Positions 9,787 to 18,699 of a DNA stretch of 39,815 nt are shown here, in pieces. Source of the stretch: an uncultured Acholeplasmataceae bacterium. Lineage in GTDB: Bacteria; Bacillota_I; Bacilli_A; Acholeplasmatales; Acholeplasmataceae. The stretch spans positions 1 to 39,815 of the forward strand of contig CAKMKF010000068.1 in assembly GCA_927439925.1 (NCBI GenBank), written 5' to 3'. Numbering within the stretch: the stretch's first letter is position 1; every line of letters begins with the position of its first letter. The notes below the pieces were generated by a model. The model ran no database searches, was not told the origin of the DNA, and saw only the letters and a program-made list of their open reading frames with translations. A program made the translations under genes and the position numbers.

Positions 9787-10455
9787 CTATCTGTTATAAA
9801 AATCTCTTGAGAGTCCCCATAGTTCAACATATCGATTTGCTTGAATGACATCAATGATAAAACTCAATTTCAATATACAAGACTCTTCGAAAAACACATT
9901 ATTTCTAACTGAAAAATGGTCTCCTCCATCAACTAAATGATACTCTTTTAACTCGCCTTGAGCTAAAATCTCTTGACTATATGCATATCCATCAGATTCA
10001 AAAAATGGAGCAAAATTGGTTCCCATTTTTAATAAAGAAAATGGATAATAAGTGGTTTCCTTGTTTGTATGATAAATGGTTTCAACGGTTTGTCTATTAT
10101 CTTCTTTATAAGTTCTAGTCAATTCCCACTCATCCATCATTTTAACCCTTACTCTTGAGGCTAGAGACGCTTTGATCGTAATCGAAACATCTAGCTTCCC
10201 TATATAATTTAAACTGTCTGGATCATATGTATTGACGATTAGTACTTCTTTTACAGGATCATAATAAATGCTTTGTTCAGTAACATATAAATCATCAAAT
10301 GATATATATGCGACAATTTCGATATCACCTGTAGAAAGTGTAATACCATATTGTTTTTCAGTCACGTAATAAGCAAATGTTAAAACAACTGAAAGTAATA
10401 GTAACAAGATATATATCAAACTTACTAACACATATCTATTTTTAAATAATTTCAT
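9787..10455 (-). CDS. Exported protein with SipW/TasA-like N-terminus
   Basis: TM then VVLTFAYYVTEKQYGITLSTGDIEI; 222 aa, inside the same operon. Confidence 0.65.
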   Translation of the reverse strand: MKLFKNRYVLVSLIYILLLLLSVVLTFAYYVTEKQYGITLSTGDIEIVAYISFDDLYVTEQSIYYDPVKEVLIVNTYDPDSLNYIGKLDVSITIKASLASRVRVKMMDEWELTRTYKEDNRQTVETIYHTNKETTYYPFSLLKMGTNFAPFFESDGYAYSQEILAQGELKEYHLVDGGDHFSVRNNVFFEESCILKLSFIIDVIQANRYVELWGLSRDFYNR

Positions 10456-10456
10456 C

Positions 10457-11110
10457 TTAGCTCACCTCTTTTTTAGCTGATACAGAGCCAATAGTAACTG
10501 TCATTGAAAAAGTGTACTCTAAATAATTTGCAGGGATTTCAATTAAATCATAATCAACCCAAAACACAAGTTGGAATGATAATTCATCTCCAGGAAATAT
10601 CGTTATATTCGAAATATCATTGAGCACTGATGCATTATATAAATCAATCGCGTTCATAATATCTACTTTTGTAGTTAATGGTGAATATATGGTTTGAAGT
10701 AATAGATGATAAGCCGTATTCTTTTGATGATTGATATCTAAATTGATTCCTTCATAAACAACTAACATAATCATCGCATCATGACTAACGTCAACATTGA
10801 TTAAGTGTCTTGTTAATGGAGAATTACTACTTAAAACGACATCAATTTCAATTGAAGTTGCCATTTCATCAAATACATTGGACAAATCACTTACTAAGTC
10901 ATCTTCAAAATCAATATACGCGAGTTCATTTAATATAAACTGATCTAATATGAGTTCATCATTCGCCTTCATATCCACCAGGATCTCATTAGACACAAAA
11001 GTAGCTAATGATTTTCTTTGGACATAAGTAAACCATGCATGCGTAATCAATGCTGTTGAAACAGTTGTGAGTAATATAAGTAATACAATGATTAGTTTAC
11101 GCATAAGCAA
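10457..11110 (-). CDS. Exported protein with SipW-type N-terminus
   Basis: TM then ALITHAWFTYVQRKSLATFVSNEI; 217 aa. Confidence 0.65.
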   Translation of the reverse strand: MLMRKLIIVLLILLTTVSTALITHAWFTYVQRKSLATFVSNEILVDMKANDELILDQFILNELAYIDFEDDLVSDLSNVFDEMATSIEIDVVLSSNSPLTRHLINVDVSHDAMIMLVVYEGINLDINHQKNTAYHLLLQTIYSPLTTKVDIMNAIDLYNASVLNDISNITIFPGDELSFQLVFWVDYDLIEIPANYLEYTFSMTVTIGSVSAKKEVS

Positions 11111-11126
11111 GAACTCCTATTCTTTT

Positions 11127-11891
11127 TTATGTCAGTTCATTGGATATATACATAAATATATCTTCAACAGTGAACACCTGATTCATAAAAATATTTGAAT
11201 TTGTGTAAGGAACTTGGTTGATATCTGAACCATAGATAGTCGGATCAAAATAAAAATCAAAGAATACGATCATAGATGAACCCAGTTCCTGATCTACAAA
11301 GATTGGAACATTTCTAACGAGTGGATAAGTATATCCATCATCTTCATTAAAATAATTACTTGAATGAATAGTTGGTGATACTTCCTTCTTATCAATTGTT
11401 TCTACATCATTTTGGATATATACAATCTTCGTAACTTCATAATTGAATGCATTTTGAATCTTATTCTTGCTTAATACATAACCAGAGGATGTAACTCCAC
11501 CGATACTTAAATTTAAGTATGACTCAGAATTCCCTAATGCTAAAATTTTAATCGCGAATGAATATCTTTCACCAGGTGCAGCACTTCCATCCATTAAATG
11601 AGCAGATGTTGGATTTGGAATCAACTGATAACATAAATCTTCTTCATTTGTAGTACAGATGTTATTCGTAAGTGTTAAATTACTACTTCCATCTCTTAAC
11701 ATGTTTTGATAAATATAAAACTCATATTCTGCTTCAACATCTGATATCTGTGATATAAGATGAGAGTTATTTTCATTTGTGATAATAAACCATGCATAAA
11801 CAGTTACGGAAAGCAGCATAAAAGCGGATAGAAAATAGGTAACAGAAAGAATCATCATTTTTTGCATACTGTAAACTTTTTTCTGCTTCAT
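11127..11891 (-). CDS. Exported protein with SipW-type N-terminus
   Basis: TM then VTVYAWFIITNENNSH; 254 aa. Confidence 0.65.
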   Translation of the reverse strand: MKQKKVYSMQKMMILSVTYFLSAFMLLSVTVYAWFIITNENNSHLISQISDVEAEYEFYIYQNMLRDGSSNLTLTNNICTTNEEDLCYQLIPNPTSAHLMDGSAAPGERYSFAIKILALGNSESYLNLSIGGVTSSGYVLSKNKIQNAFNYEVTKIVYIQNDVETIDKKEVSPTIHSSNYFNEDDGYTYPLVRNVPIFVDQELGSSMIVFFDFYFDPTIYGSDINQVPYTNSNIFMNQVFTVEDIFMYISNELT

Positions 11892-11910
11892 GCGTTCACC
11901 TTCCTATATT

Positions 11911-13437
11911 TTAAAATTGTTTCTTAATATTAGTTAAGAATGCTTGACATTCTTCAAATTCACTCTTTCCAAATAGCTTTTCTAGCAATTTTGATAAATC
12001 ATTGATTTCTGTTTGTAAGAATGGAAGATTTAGTCCTTCAAACTTTCTAAATATCTTTCTAGCAACCATATAATCAAGTGCTTCATATTCAGATCCACCA
12101 CAAGCAACATATACAGGAACGAATGATTTAATCTGCTTCATAATACGATTACCAAACGTCACTTTAAAGTTTTTTGTGATAAAATTGTCAAGTTTTTCTA
12201 AGTTTTCAATTGCTGCTAAACTCATAGGATAATCTTTAAATGCACCTCTAAACAAGTCAGTCATATAATCATAACTAAACTGTACACCTTCTGTGATTGG
12301 AGCATCTATATATTGAGATTTTGTATTGATTTCAATTGGAGTGGCACGGTCATAGACCTTGTCAGTAATGATAAATGTTGAGTCATCTTTATTTGCAGTG
12401 CCGATAAACCATACATTTTGAGGAAGTAATATCTTACCTCTTTGGAAATTCTTAGGATCTCCAGCTTCTGTGTTAGGAACGATATCGATTAACCATTGGT
12501 CATGATCAGGCATTTCCAATAATGATAATAGTTCTGCGAAATAGTATTCTACACGCGCTAGATTCATTTCATCTAAGACAATAATATTGATATCATCTCG
12601 ATAAGTTGTTTCATAAATAGCTTTTAAAAAGTCTGTTTCATTAAATTTCTTTGTAAATTCATTTAAATATCCAATCATTTCAGCACGATCACGCCATGAA
12701 GGCTGTACTGCAATGATTGCTGCATCATGACTAAAGAATTTTCCCATAGCGTAAGGTAATGATGTTTTCCCTGTACCAGAAATACCTTCTAAAATCATTG
12801 TTTTAGATGCTGCCATACCGGCAAAAAATGCCGATATAATCTTACGATTGTAATAAAGACCTAATTTATTAGCAGAGAAGTTAATAAATCTTGTAACAAG
12901 ATCTTTCAAGCTAATCATATCTTCGTCTTTCATTCTAATGGTTGTGACTATATCTTGATAGTCCATATCGACTTGAATCAATTTAACAAATCTAGAATGA
13001 GGAAGATTTGGATCTTCTTCTTCAGGTTCACCATCAGGATAGTCTGGATTGATACCAAGGTTTGATACTTTAAGTGCTAATATTTTATTCTTTTCATCAA
13101 TTAATTCCATTGTTTTTTGATTTAAAAATGCAATTTCAGCAACCAATTCATCTTTTTCAATCTCTTGTTTGGAGAACTTGATATATCTTTTTATTGCTTG
13201 AGCTAGCTTCATCGTCAAAATGACAATAAAGACAATATTGATGATAAAGACAATGACTGTCATTACCCAATCTAACATAGAGAAATGGATAGACGATAGC
13301 ATAAAATCACTAAATAGATCTGAAAACCCATCTAGGAAAAATGCTCCGAATACTCCGATTAACCCTCTAAAAAAATCAAGGATCTTCTCAAAGAATTCTC
13401 TGATGAAGTTGATGTAATAACGTCCAAATTCTACCAT
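11911..13437 (-). CDS. Membrane-anchored McrB/MoxR-like (AAA_5-type) AAA+ ATPase
   Basis: TM near residues 50-80, charged linker, Walker A GISGTGKTS, Walker B INIIVLDEMNLARVEYYFAELLSLLE, sensor-like VWFIGTANKDDS. Confidence 0.85.
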   Translation of the reverse strand: MVEFGRYYINFIREFFEKILDFFRGLIGVFGAFFLDGFSDLFSDFMLSSIHFSMLDWVMTVIVFIINIVFIVILTMKLAQAIKRYIKFSKQEIEKDELVAEIAFLNQKTMELIDEKNKILALKVSNLGINPDYPDGEPEEEDPNLPHSRFVKLIQVDMDYQDIVTTIRMKDEDMISLKDLVTRFINFSANKLGLYYNRKIISAFFAGMAASKTMILEGISGTGKTSLPYAMGKFFSHDAAIIAVQPSWRDRAEMIGYLNEFTKKFNETDFLKAIYETTYRDDINIIVLDEMNLARVEYYFAELLSLLEMPDHDQWLIDIVPNTEAGDPKNFQRGKILLPQNVWFIGTANKDDSTFIITDKVYDRATPIEINTKSQYIDAPITEGVQFSYDYMTDLFRGAFKDYPMSLAAIENLEKLDNFITKNFKVTFGNRIMKQIKSFVPVYVACGGSEYEALDYMVARKIFRKFEGLNLPFLQTEINDLSKLLEKLFGKSEFEECQAFLTNIKKQF

Positions 13438-13471
13438 GGTCTTCTCCTAAAAAATCCTTAAAACTAAATTG

Positions 13472-14161
13472 TTAACCTTTTGTTAACTCTAATTCACGAA
13501 GTATTTCTCTACGAATTGCTTCGATTTCAGTTTCTAAACTTAAATTAACTTGTTCTACTTCTTTTTTAAATTTTTGTTCCATTTTCTCTTTATTCATCAC
13601 GAGAAGGAATCTGACTAAAAACGCACCTTCAAGTAATAGTAAAACTAGAACTGGAAGAATAACAAATAATGCAAACCCTGTTGGTGATTGTAAATAATCA
13701 AGCATATTCCCAACATTTGGAATCGTAGATCGATGCACTGAAAGTGCTTCTGATATATGAATGGGTCTATCAACATCTGACGCATTATCACCTTTTGTTA
13801 TTAAAAATGGTTGCCCATCTATATATTCAATATTCACGATACGATGTGTATTGTGACTTCTAATTCTTAAATCATAAAATGTAATGATATCTCCAACTTC
13901 TAATCGTGATCTAGATTGATCATCTAACATGCTGACAAGAATCACATCTCCTTGATTAAAGGAATCTTTATTGTCACCTGACATCGAATTCGATTGAACA
14001 GATAAGAAGCCTGTTTGAAAAACATTTGCGATATCAGAGGTTGTCTTTAATTTGATGCTAGCAACTGAAAATAACACCAAAAAAACTATTACAGTATAAA
14101 ATAATCCATTTAAAGAAATTTTTACTGCATGAATAACCTTGCTTCTAGTTCTTGGATTCAT
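13472..14161 (-). CDS. sipW: SipW/ER-type signal peptidase I
   Basis: Catalytic Ser region LSVQSNSMSG; general-base region SHNTHRIVNI carrying His rather than Lys; TMs at both ends. Confidence 0.88.
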   Translation of the reverse strand: MNPRTRSKVIHAVKISLNGLFYTVIVFLVLFSVASIKLKTTSDIANVFQTGFLSVQSNSMSGDNKDSFNQGDVILVSMLDDQSRSRLEVGDIITFYDLRIRSHNTHRIVNIEYIDGQPFLITKGDNASDVDRPIHISEALSVHRSTIPNVGNMLDYLQSPTGFALFVILPVLVLLLLEGAFLVRFLLVMNKEKMEQKFKKEVEQVNLSLETEIEAIRREILRELELTKG

Positions 14162-14194
14162 ATTAACCTCTCATTTTAAGTCACCAAATAGGTT

Positions 14195-14225
14195 GGTAAG
14201 TGCAACAGCTTGTGTTGCACTTACC
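14195..14225. repeat. Perfect 13-bp-stem hairpin between C1 and sipW
   Basis: GGTAAGTGCAACA-GCTTG-TGTTGCACTTACC; no U-tract on the transcribed strand. Confidence 0.85.
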
Positions 14226-14253
14226 TGACTAGTAATCTATTTTTTATTAACTA

Positions 14254-15213
14254 TTAAGCTCCTGTGAATCTGAATGAAGCAAGAATTGTTTTGCCTAGTA
14301 AAGCGTTGTAACCTTCTGCATCCCAACCTTCAAACCATACACGAACTGTAACTTGACCATAATATTCAGCATCAGCAATAAGAGATTGGTCAGCTGTCAT
14401 ATCAAGTATTAATGAACTTGTAATTGAAGTTAGAGTAGCTACTGTAGTAACTGCATCACTTCCACCAGGAAGGATCGCATTTGATTTGTAGAAATAGTTT
14501 TGAGCACCATTTACACCAACGTAAGTAGGAACTCCTTGTACATCTTCAGTTAGACCACGAAGGTCTGCTGCAGCAAGTCCACCAAGTACTGTATTTGTAG
14601 TTGAAAGTGCGTTTTCATAAGCAACAGTAGTATTTGTTGGTGTAAAAGTTCCAACTGGCTCTTCAATATTTTGATTACCTGTAATTGAAACTCTCATTGC
14701 ATCTGCTGGATTAACAGCTAATGCACTGTTTGCTGCATGAGAAACACCTTTACTATCTGTAAATGCAACTCTAGTTGTAAATGAAGTTTCAGTTCCTGTT
14801 AATGAAACATAACTCCAATTGATTTGGCTTGTTGAGTCTGATCTGAAATGTAATGGTAATTGTAGATATCCTGCAGTTGTACCATCACCAACACCAATTG
14901 TGCCTAGTGTGTAAAAATTTCTTCCATCAGGTGAAGTCACGTGATTGAATCTAAAAGCATCTGCACCATAAGTTGCTGTCATGTAATTAATGATGTCTAA
15001 TGTAGTAAGTGTCGATTTCCATTCTAATGCAAGTGGATCTCCAGTACCAATAGCAATTTGAATCCCTGAATCAGCAATAACTTCTGCTTGAAATGGTTGT
15101 ACTGTTGCTGTATTCGTAATAGTGAACCATGCAAATGTCGTAGTTCCAAGTGCGATAACTGTTAAAACGACTGATAATACGGATAATACTAACTTTCTTG
15201 TAATTTTTTTCAT
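14254..15213 (-). CDS. SipW-type exported fibre-subunit-like protein, module 1 'C' (C1)
   Basis: GTTTFAWFTITNTATVQPFQAEVIADSGIQIAIG; C-terminal VTVRVWFEGWDAEGYNALLGKTILASFRFTGA. Confidence 0.85.
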   Translation of the reverse strand: MKKITRKLVLSVLSVVLTVIALGTTTFAWFTITNTATVQPFQAEVIADSGIQIAIGTGDPLALEWKSTLTTLDIINYMTATYGADAFRFNHVTSPDGRNFYTLGTIGVGDGTTAGYLQLPLHFRSDSTSQINWSYVSLTGTETSFTTRVAFTDSKGVSHAANSALAVNPADAMRVSITGNQNIEEPVGTFTPTNTTVAYENALSTTNTVLGGLAAADLRGLTEDVQGVPTYVGVNGAQNYFYKSNAILPGGSDAVTTVATLTSITSSLILDMTADQSLIADAEYYGQVTVRVWFEGWDAEGYNALLGKTILASFRFTGA

Positions 15214-15288
15214 TTCCTAGTCTCCTTATATTTTTTCTTTTTATTTTATCTTCTATATCAATTAGCCATTGCTAAATGAATACCATAA

Positions 15289-16254
15289 TTACTCTGCTGG
15301 ATGTGCAATTTTAAATTCCAGCTGCATTTTAATTCGATCTGCAATGATGGAGTCAAATGCGTCTGCATCCCATCCCTCAATCCAAATGTTTACTCTAACT
15401 TTGCCTTGGTAATAAACTTTTCCTCCAGGCGTTGAGTAATTTGATTCTTGTAATACTGCAATGAGTGATTCATTGTCTAGGGCTTGATATGGATTCATAG
15501 GGTCCATTTCAGATAGCCTGTAACTTGTATTGGGTACTTCTGATGGGATTTGGATAAATACTCCAGTGTGTTGTGCAAAATAACTATATGCTCCGTATGG
15601 TTTTCCATATCCCCTTGATTCATCTTCTGATGGATCGTATATAAATACTTGTAAATCTTCTATATCTCTTACATCGAGTATGTTTTCTTCATCTTTTATT
15701 TCTTCTACTGAGATTCTAACTGCTTGACTTGCATAATAGAAGTTCACATCACCTTTATAAACCATGTTGCCAATATCATTTCCATTTAAGAAGTCAACGC
15801 TACTTTCCCAACTTCTACCTCTTGATACAACATAAGTGCCTCTAGCTGTTGTGTCATACATCACGTTTGGACTTACATTATTAATTAAGAAGAGTCCATG
15901 TTCAATCTTTGTTGTTCTAAACCATAATTCAAATGACATGTAATCTTGATTTGGAACTGCGACTCCATATTCTGTGAGTCCTCCTCTTCTAAAATCAATA
16001 CCATTTCTTGAAGTTACATCCTTTAGTGTAGGATTTCCAAAATAGACTTCAATGACATCAGAATCAATTTCGGTTCCGAAGTTAATTCCATCGAGTGATA
16101 TTTCTAATTCGGAAGTTGTTGTTGCTGTTAGTGAGAGTCCTTCAATGTTGTTAATGGTTGACATTGTGATCCACGCGTATGTGACTGTACCAAAGAGTAA
16201 GACGATGAAGAGGAGTGATAATAGTGAAATATAGAGTTTCCTTAGTTTTCTCAT
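15289..16254 (-). CDS. SipW-type exported protein, module 1 'B' (B1)
   Basis: VTYAWITMSTINNIEGLSLTA...VNIWIEGWDADAFDSI. The track start at 16278 overlaps A1; the internal ATG (MRKLRKLYIS) follows AGGAGGCAGCTG and is the better start. Confidence 0.85.
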   Translation of the reverse strand: MRKLRKLYISLLSLLFIVLLFGTVTYAWITMSTINNIEGLSLTATTTSELEISLDGINFGTEIDSDVIEVYFGNPTLKDVTSRNGIDFRRGGLTEYGVAVPNQDYMSFELWFRTTKIEHGLFLINNVSPNVMYDTTARGTYVVSRGRSWESSVDFLNGNDIGNMVYKGDVNFYYASQAVRISVEEIKDEENILDVRDIEDLQVFIYDPSEDESRGYGKPYGAYSYFAQHTGVFIQIPSEVPNTSYRLSEMDPMNPYQALDNESLIAVLQESNYSTPGGKVYYQGKVRVNIWIEGWDADAFDSIIADRIKMQLEFKIAHPAE

Positions 16255-16264
16255 CAGCTGCCTC

Positions 16265-16975
16265 CTACGGATTTTCAATCGAGAAGTTCATCTGAAGTTT
16301 AATCATTCCACCTAAGATATCATCAGTACAATCAGGATCAGTTCCTTCAATCCACATGACCACACTATATTTTCGAATCTGCCCAGGAGTAAAGTTTGAA
16401 ACTTTTTTTCTAGTTACTATCGTTTCTGATAAAAATTTATCTGTCTTCTGCAATTCATAAGGATAGCTAATTAGAACACCTCCACCAGGATTATTATCTG
16501 GTTTTTGGTAAATTGTCTCAACATCTTCTTCAATCACTAGCACTCGAATTGCTTCATCCATTCCTTTATATACATCAGTGATTCGAATGTGATAGATAAT
16601 ATCGACTGCCTCAATCCCGTTATTTTGAAGATAAAATGTATAAGCAACATAATCATAATCTGGGTCACTGTAATTTCCTGTGGTTGCTGATACCTCTTCA
16701 ATCTTTAACCAAGAGTAAGTCATATCTCTTGCTTCGCCAACAGGTTTTGTCATTAACCTTGCTTGTGCATTGTCAAATGTTTCATCATTGGATAAGACAA
16801 TTCCTCTTTTATATGCATCATGATCTACTGTCATGACGAAGTTTCCTGCTTGTTGTCCATAGAAAGTTATCAGAATGAAAATGATGGAAAGAATACCAGA
16901 TCCTAAGAAGATCAAGGACTGCATTCGTTTTTGCTTGATTGATTTTTGAACTTTTAGTACTTTGGATAGTTTCAT
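16265..16975 (-). CDS. Exported fibre-subunit-like protein, module 1 'A' (A1)
   Basis: ITFYGQQAGNFVMTVD; C-terminal MWIEGTDPDCTDDILGGMIKLQMNF; first gene of the long minus-strand operon. Confidence 0.85.
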   Translation of the reverse strand: MKLSKVLKVQKSIKQKRMQSLIFLGSGILSIIFILITFYGQQAGNFVMTVDHDAYKRGIVLSNDETFDNAQARLMTKPVGEARDMTYSWLKIEEVSATTGNYSDPDYDYVAYTFYLQNNGIEAVDIIYHIRITDVYKGMDEAIRVLVIEEDVETIYQKPDNNPGGGVLISYPYELQKTDKFLSETIVTRKKVSNFTPGQIRKYSVVMWIEGTDPDCTDDILGGMIKLQMNFSIENP

Positions 16976-17043
16976 TCAAAATCACTTCTTTCCTTTTCTA
17001 TAACTCGATACTATCACATCGGAAGACAAAATAACATTAATAA

Positions 17044-17073
17044 ATTATTATAAATTGCTTACGATTATGTCAA
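17044..17073 (-). promoter_or_regulatory. Candidate promoter of the A1-B1-C1-sipW operon
   Basis: TTGACA (17068-17073) with TATAAT (17047-17052), 15-bp spacer, or AATAAT at an 18-bp spacer. Confidence 0.45.
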
Positions 17074-17217
17074 TTCCCTTACGATACCTTAATTTTTATA
17101 ATTAATATGTTTTCGTTAAGATATTCGTAATTATTGATATTGAAATATACTTTTTTTTCTTAAGTTTAAAAAAATCGAAATATAAATAAATATATTTATA
17201 AGTGATGAAAATAAAAA

Positions 17218-17246
17218 AAACTGCCTGATTATCAAACAGTTTCATT
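17218..17246 (-). terminator. Intrinsic terminator of the EAL operon
   Basis: Minus AAACTGTTTGATAATCAGGCAGTTTTTTTT after the stop at 17263. Confidence 0.75.
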
Positions 17247-17262
17247 TCTTTACTATTTACTT

Positions 17263-18699
17263 CTATTTTTCAATGTCCTTCCAAGCTTCAGTTCCTATAT
17301 AGCCACGTAGTGCTTCTGCAGAAAGTGGTTTTGTGAAGTAGAAACCTTGCATTACTTCAATCTGATATTTCTTAGCTTCTAAAAGCATTGGATGATCTTC
17401 TATTGCTTCACAAATGACTGTGTACTTGTTCTTTTGAGCAAATTCAACCAAAAGTGATGCAAACTTCGCTTTCATGTAGGATTCTTCTTCTTTCAAGAAC
17501 TCGTTATCTAATTTGATGATATCGATATCTAGTGCTTCAGCTTTTGATAATGTCGCGTAATCTAGACCAAAGCCATCGATTGCAATTTGGAATCCCATTT
17601 TCTTTAAATCACTTAATGTTTTATTGATCTGTAAAGGTTTATCAAATACTGCGAACTCGATAATTTCCAATATAATATTTTCGGCATTCATTCTATACTT
17701 CTTCAATAACTTTTGGAACTCACCTGATAGGTTCTCATTCATTAACTGTTTAGGACTTAAGTTGATCGAAAATAGAATGTTTCGCTTAGGAAACTCTTGT
17801 TTAAGTTCTTGATACGTCTTGATGACTGTTTCTAATCCCCATAAACCAATCCAATTGATATCACCAGATTGTTCCATGATACCTAAAAACTTAAATGGTG
17901 ATAATAATCCGTGTTCAGGGTGATTCCAACGTATGAGTGCTTCAACACCATAAATGCTATTAGAAGTGATATCTATCATTGGATGATAAAATAACTGGAA
18001 TTCCTTATGCTGAATCGCATGTTTGATTTGATAGTAATACTCAACGTGTTCTCCACCTTCAGTCGTCATCTCATCAGAATAGACTCTAATTGCATTTCCA
18101 CCATTTCGCTTAATTAAATATGTAGCTAGCTTTAATGAAGTTAGCAAGTCCTTCAAATTAGAACCATGAATAGGAAAGAATGCAATTGATATTGATGCAG
18201 TCGAATTAATTGATGTGTCACCAAACAGTTTAATCGGACGACTTAATGCAATTTTAATCTTATTTGCTAAATCTACTGCTTCAGTTCGATCATAATCCAT
18301 TGACAAGAAGATTAAGAACTCATCATTTTGAAGTCTAGAAAGTTTTACACCTTTAGGAAGTGCATACTCGATATTTTTAACGATTTTTTCAATAATTTTC
18401 TCACTTTCATTTTGACCAAATGCGTTAATAAAGTCAGAAAATTTATCTAAATCAAGGTAAATCAGTGAGAATTGTCCATCTTTTCCTGCTCTAGCAATAT
18501 GAGAGGTGATGATTGATGTGATTTCAGCTCTTGTAAGTACCCCTTCAATCGTTAATGCTTTCTCTTCTTTAATTCTTCTGCGTTCAGAAAAATAGGAGCG
18601 TGCCAAAAAATAGATTGATGCAAGCATAATCAAAATTGCAAAAACAGATAATATAATTGTCAATTGATCACTAATCTGATATATGGTGAACCATCTCAT
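17263..18699 (-). CDS. Degenerate GGDEF + partly degenerate EAL protein, probable c-di-GMP effector or weak PDE
   Basis: RLQNDEF in place of GGDEF; EALIRW kept; DDFGTGYSSL replaced by DGFGLDYATL; QGFYFTKPLS kept. Confidence 0.88.
   Translation of the reverse strand: MRWFTIYQISDQLTIILSVFAILIMLASIYFLARSYFSERRRIKEEKALTIEGVLTRAEITSIITSHIARAGKDGQFSLIYLDLDKFSDFINAFGQNESEKIIEKIVKNIEYALPKGVKLSRLQNDEFLIFLSMDYDRTEAVDLANKIKIALSRPIKLFGDTSINSTASISIAFFPIHGSNLKDLLTSLKLATYLIKRNGGNAIRVYSDEMTTEGGEHVEYYYQIKHAIQHKEFQLFYHPMIDITSNSIYGVEALIRWNHPEHGLLSPFKFLGIMEQSGDINWIGLWGLETVIKTYQELKQEFPKRNILFSINLSPKQLMNENLSGEFQKLLKKYRMNAENIILEIIEFAVFDKPLQINKTLSDLKKMGFQIAIDGFGLDYATLSKAEALDIDIIKLDNEFLKEEESYMKAKFASLLVEFAQKNKYTVICEAIEDHPMLLEAKKYQIEVMQGFYFTKPLSAEALRGYIGTEAWKDIEK

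Noticed and set aside
11911-13437. Type IV restriction (McrBC) or phage-defence interpretation of the AAA+ gene
   Set aside because: No McrC-like nuclease, no DNA-binding N-domain (a TM instead), and it sits within an export operon.
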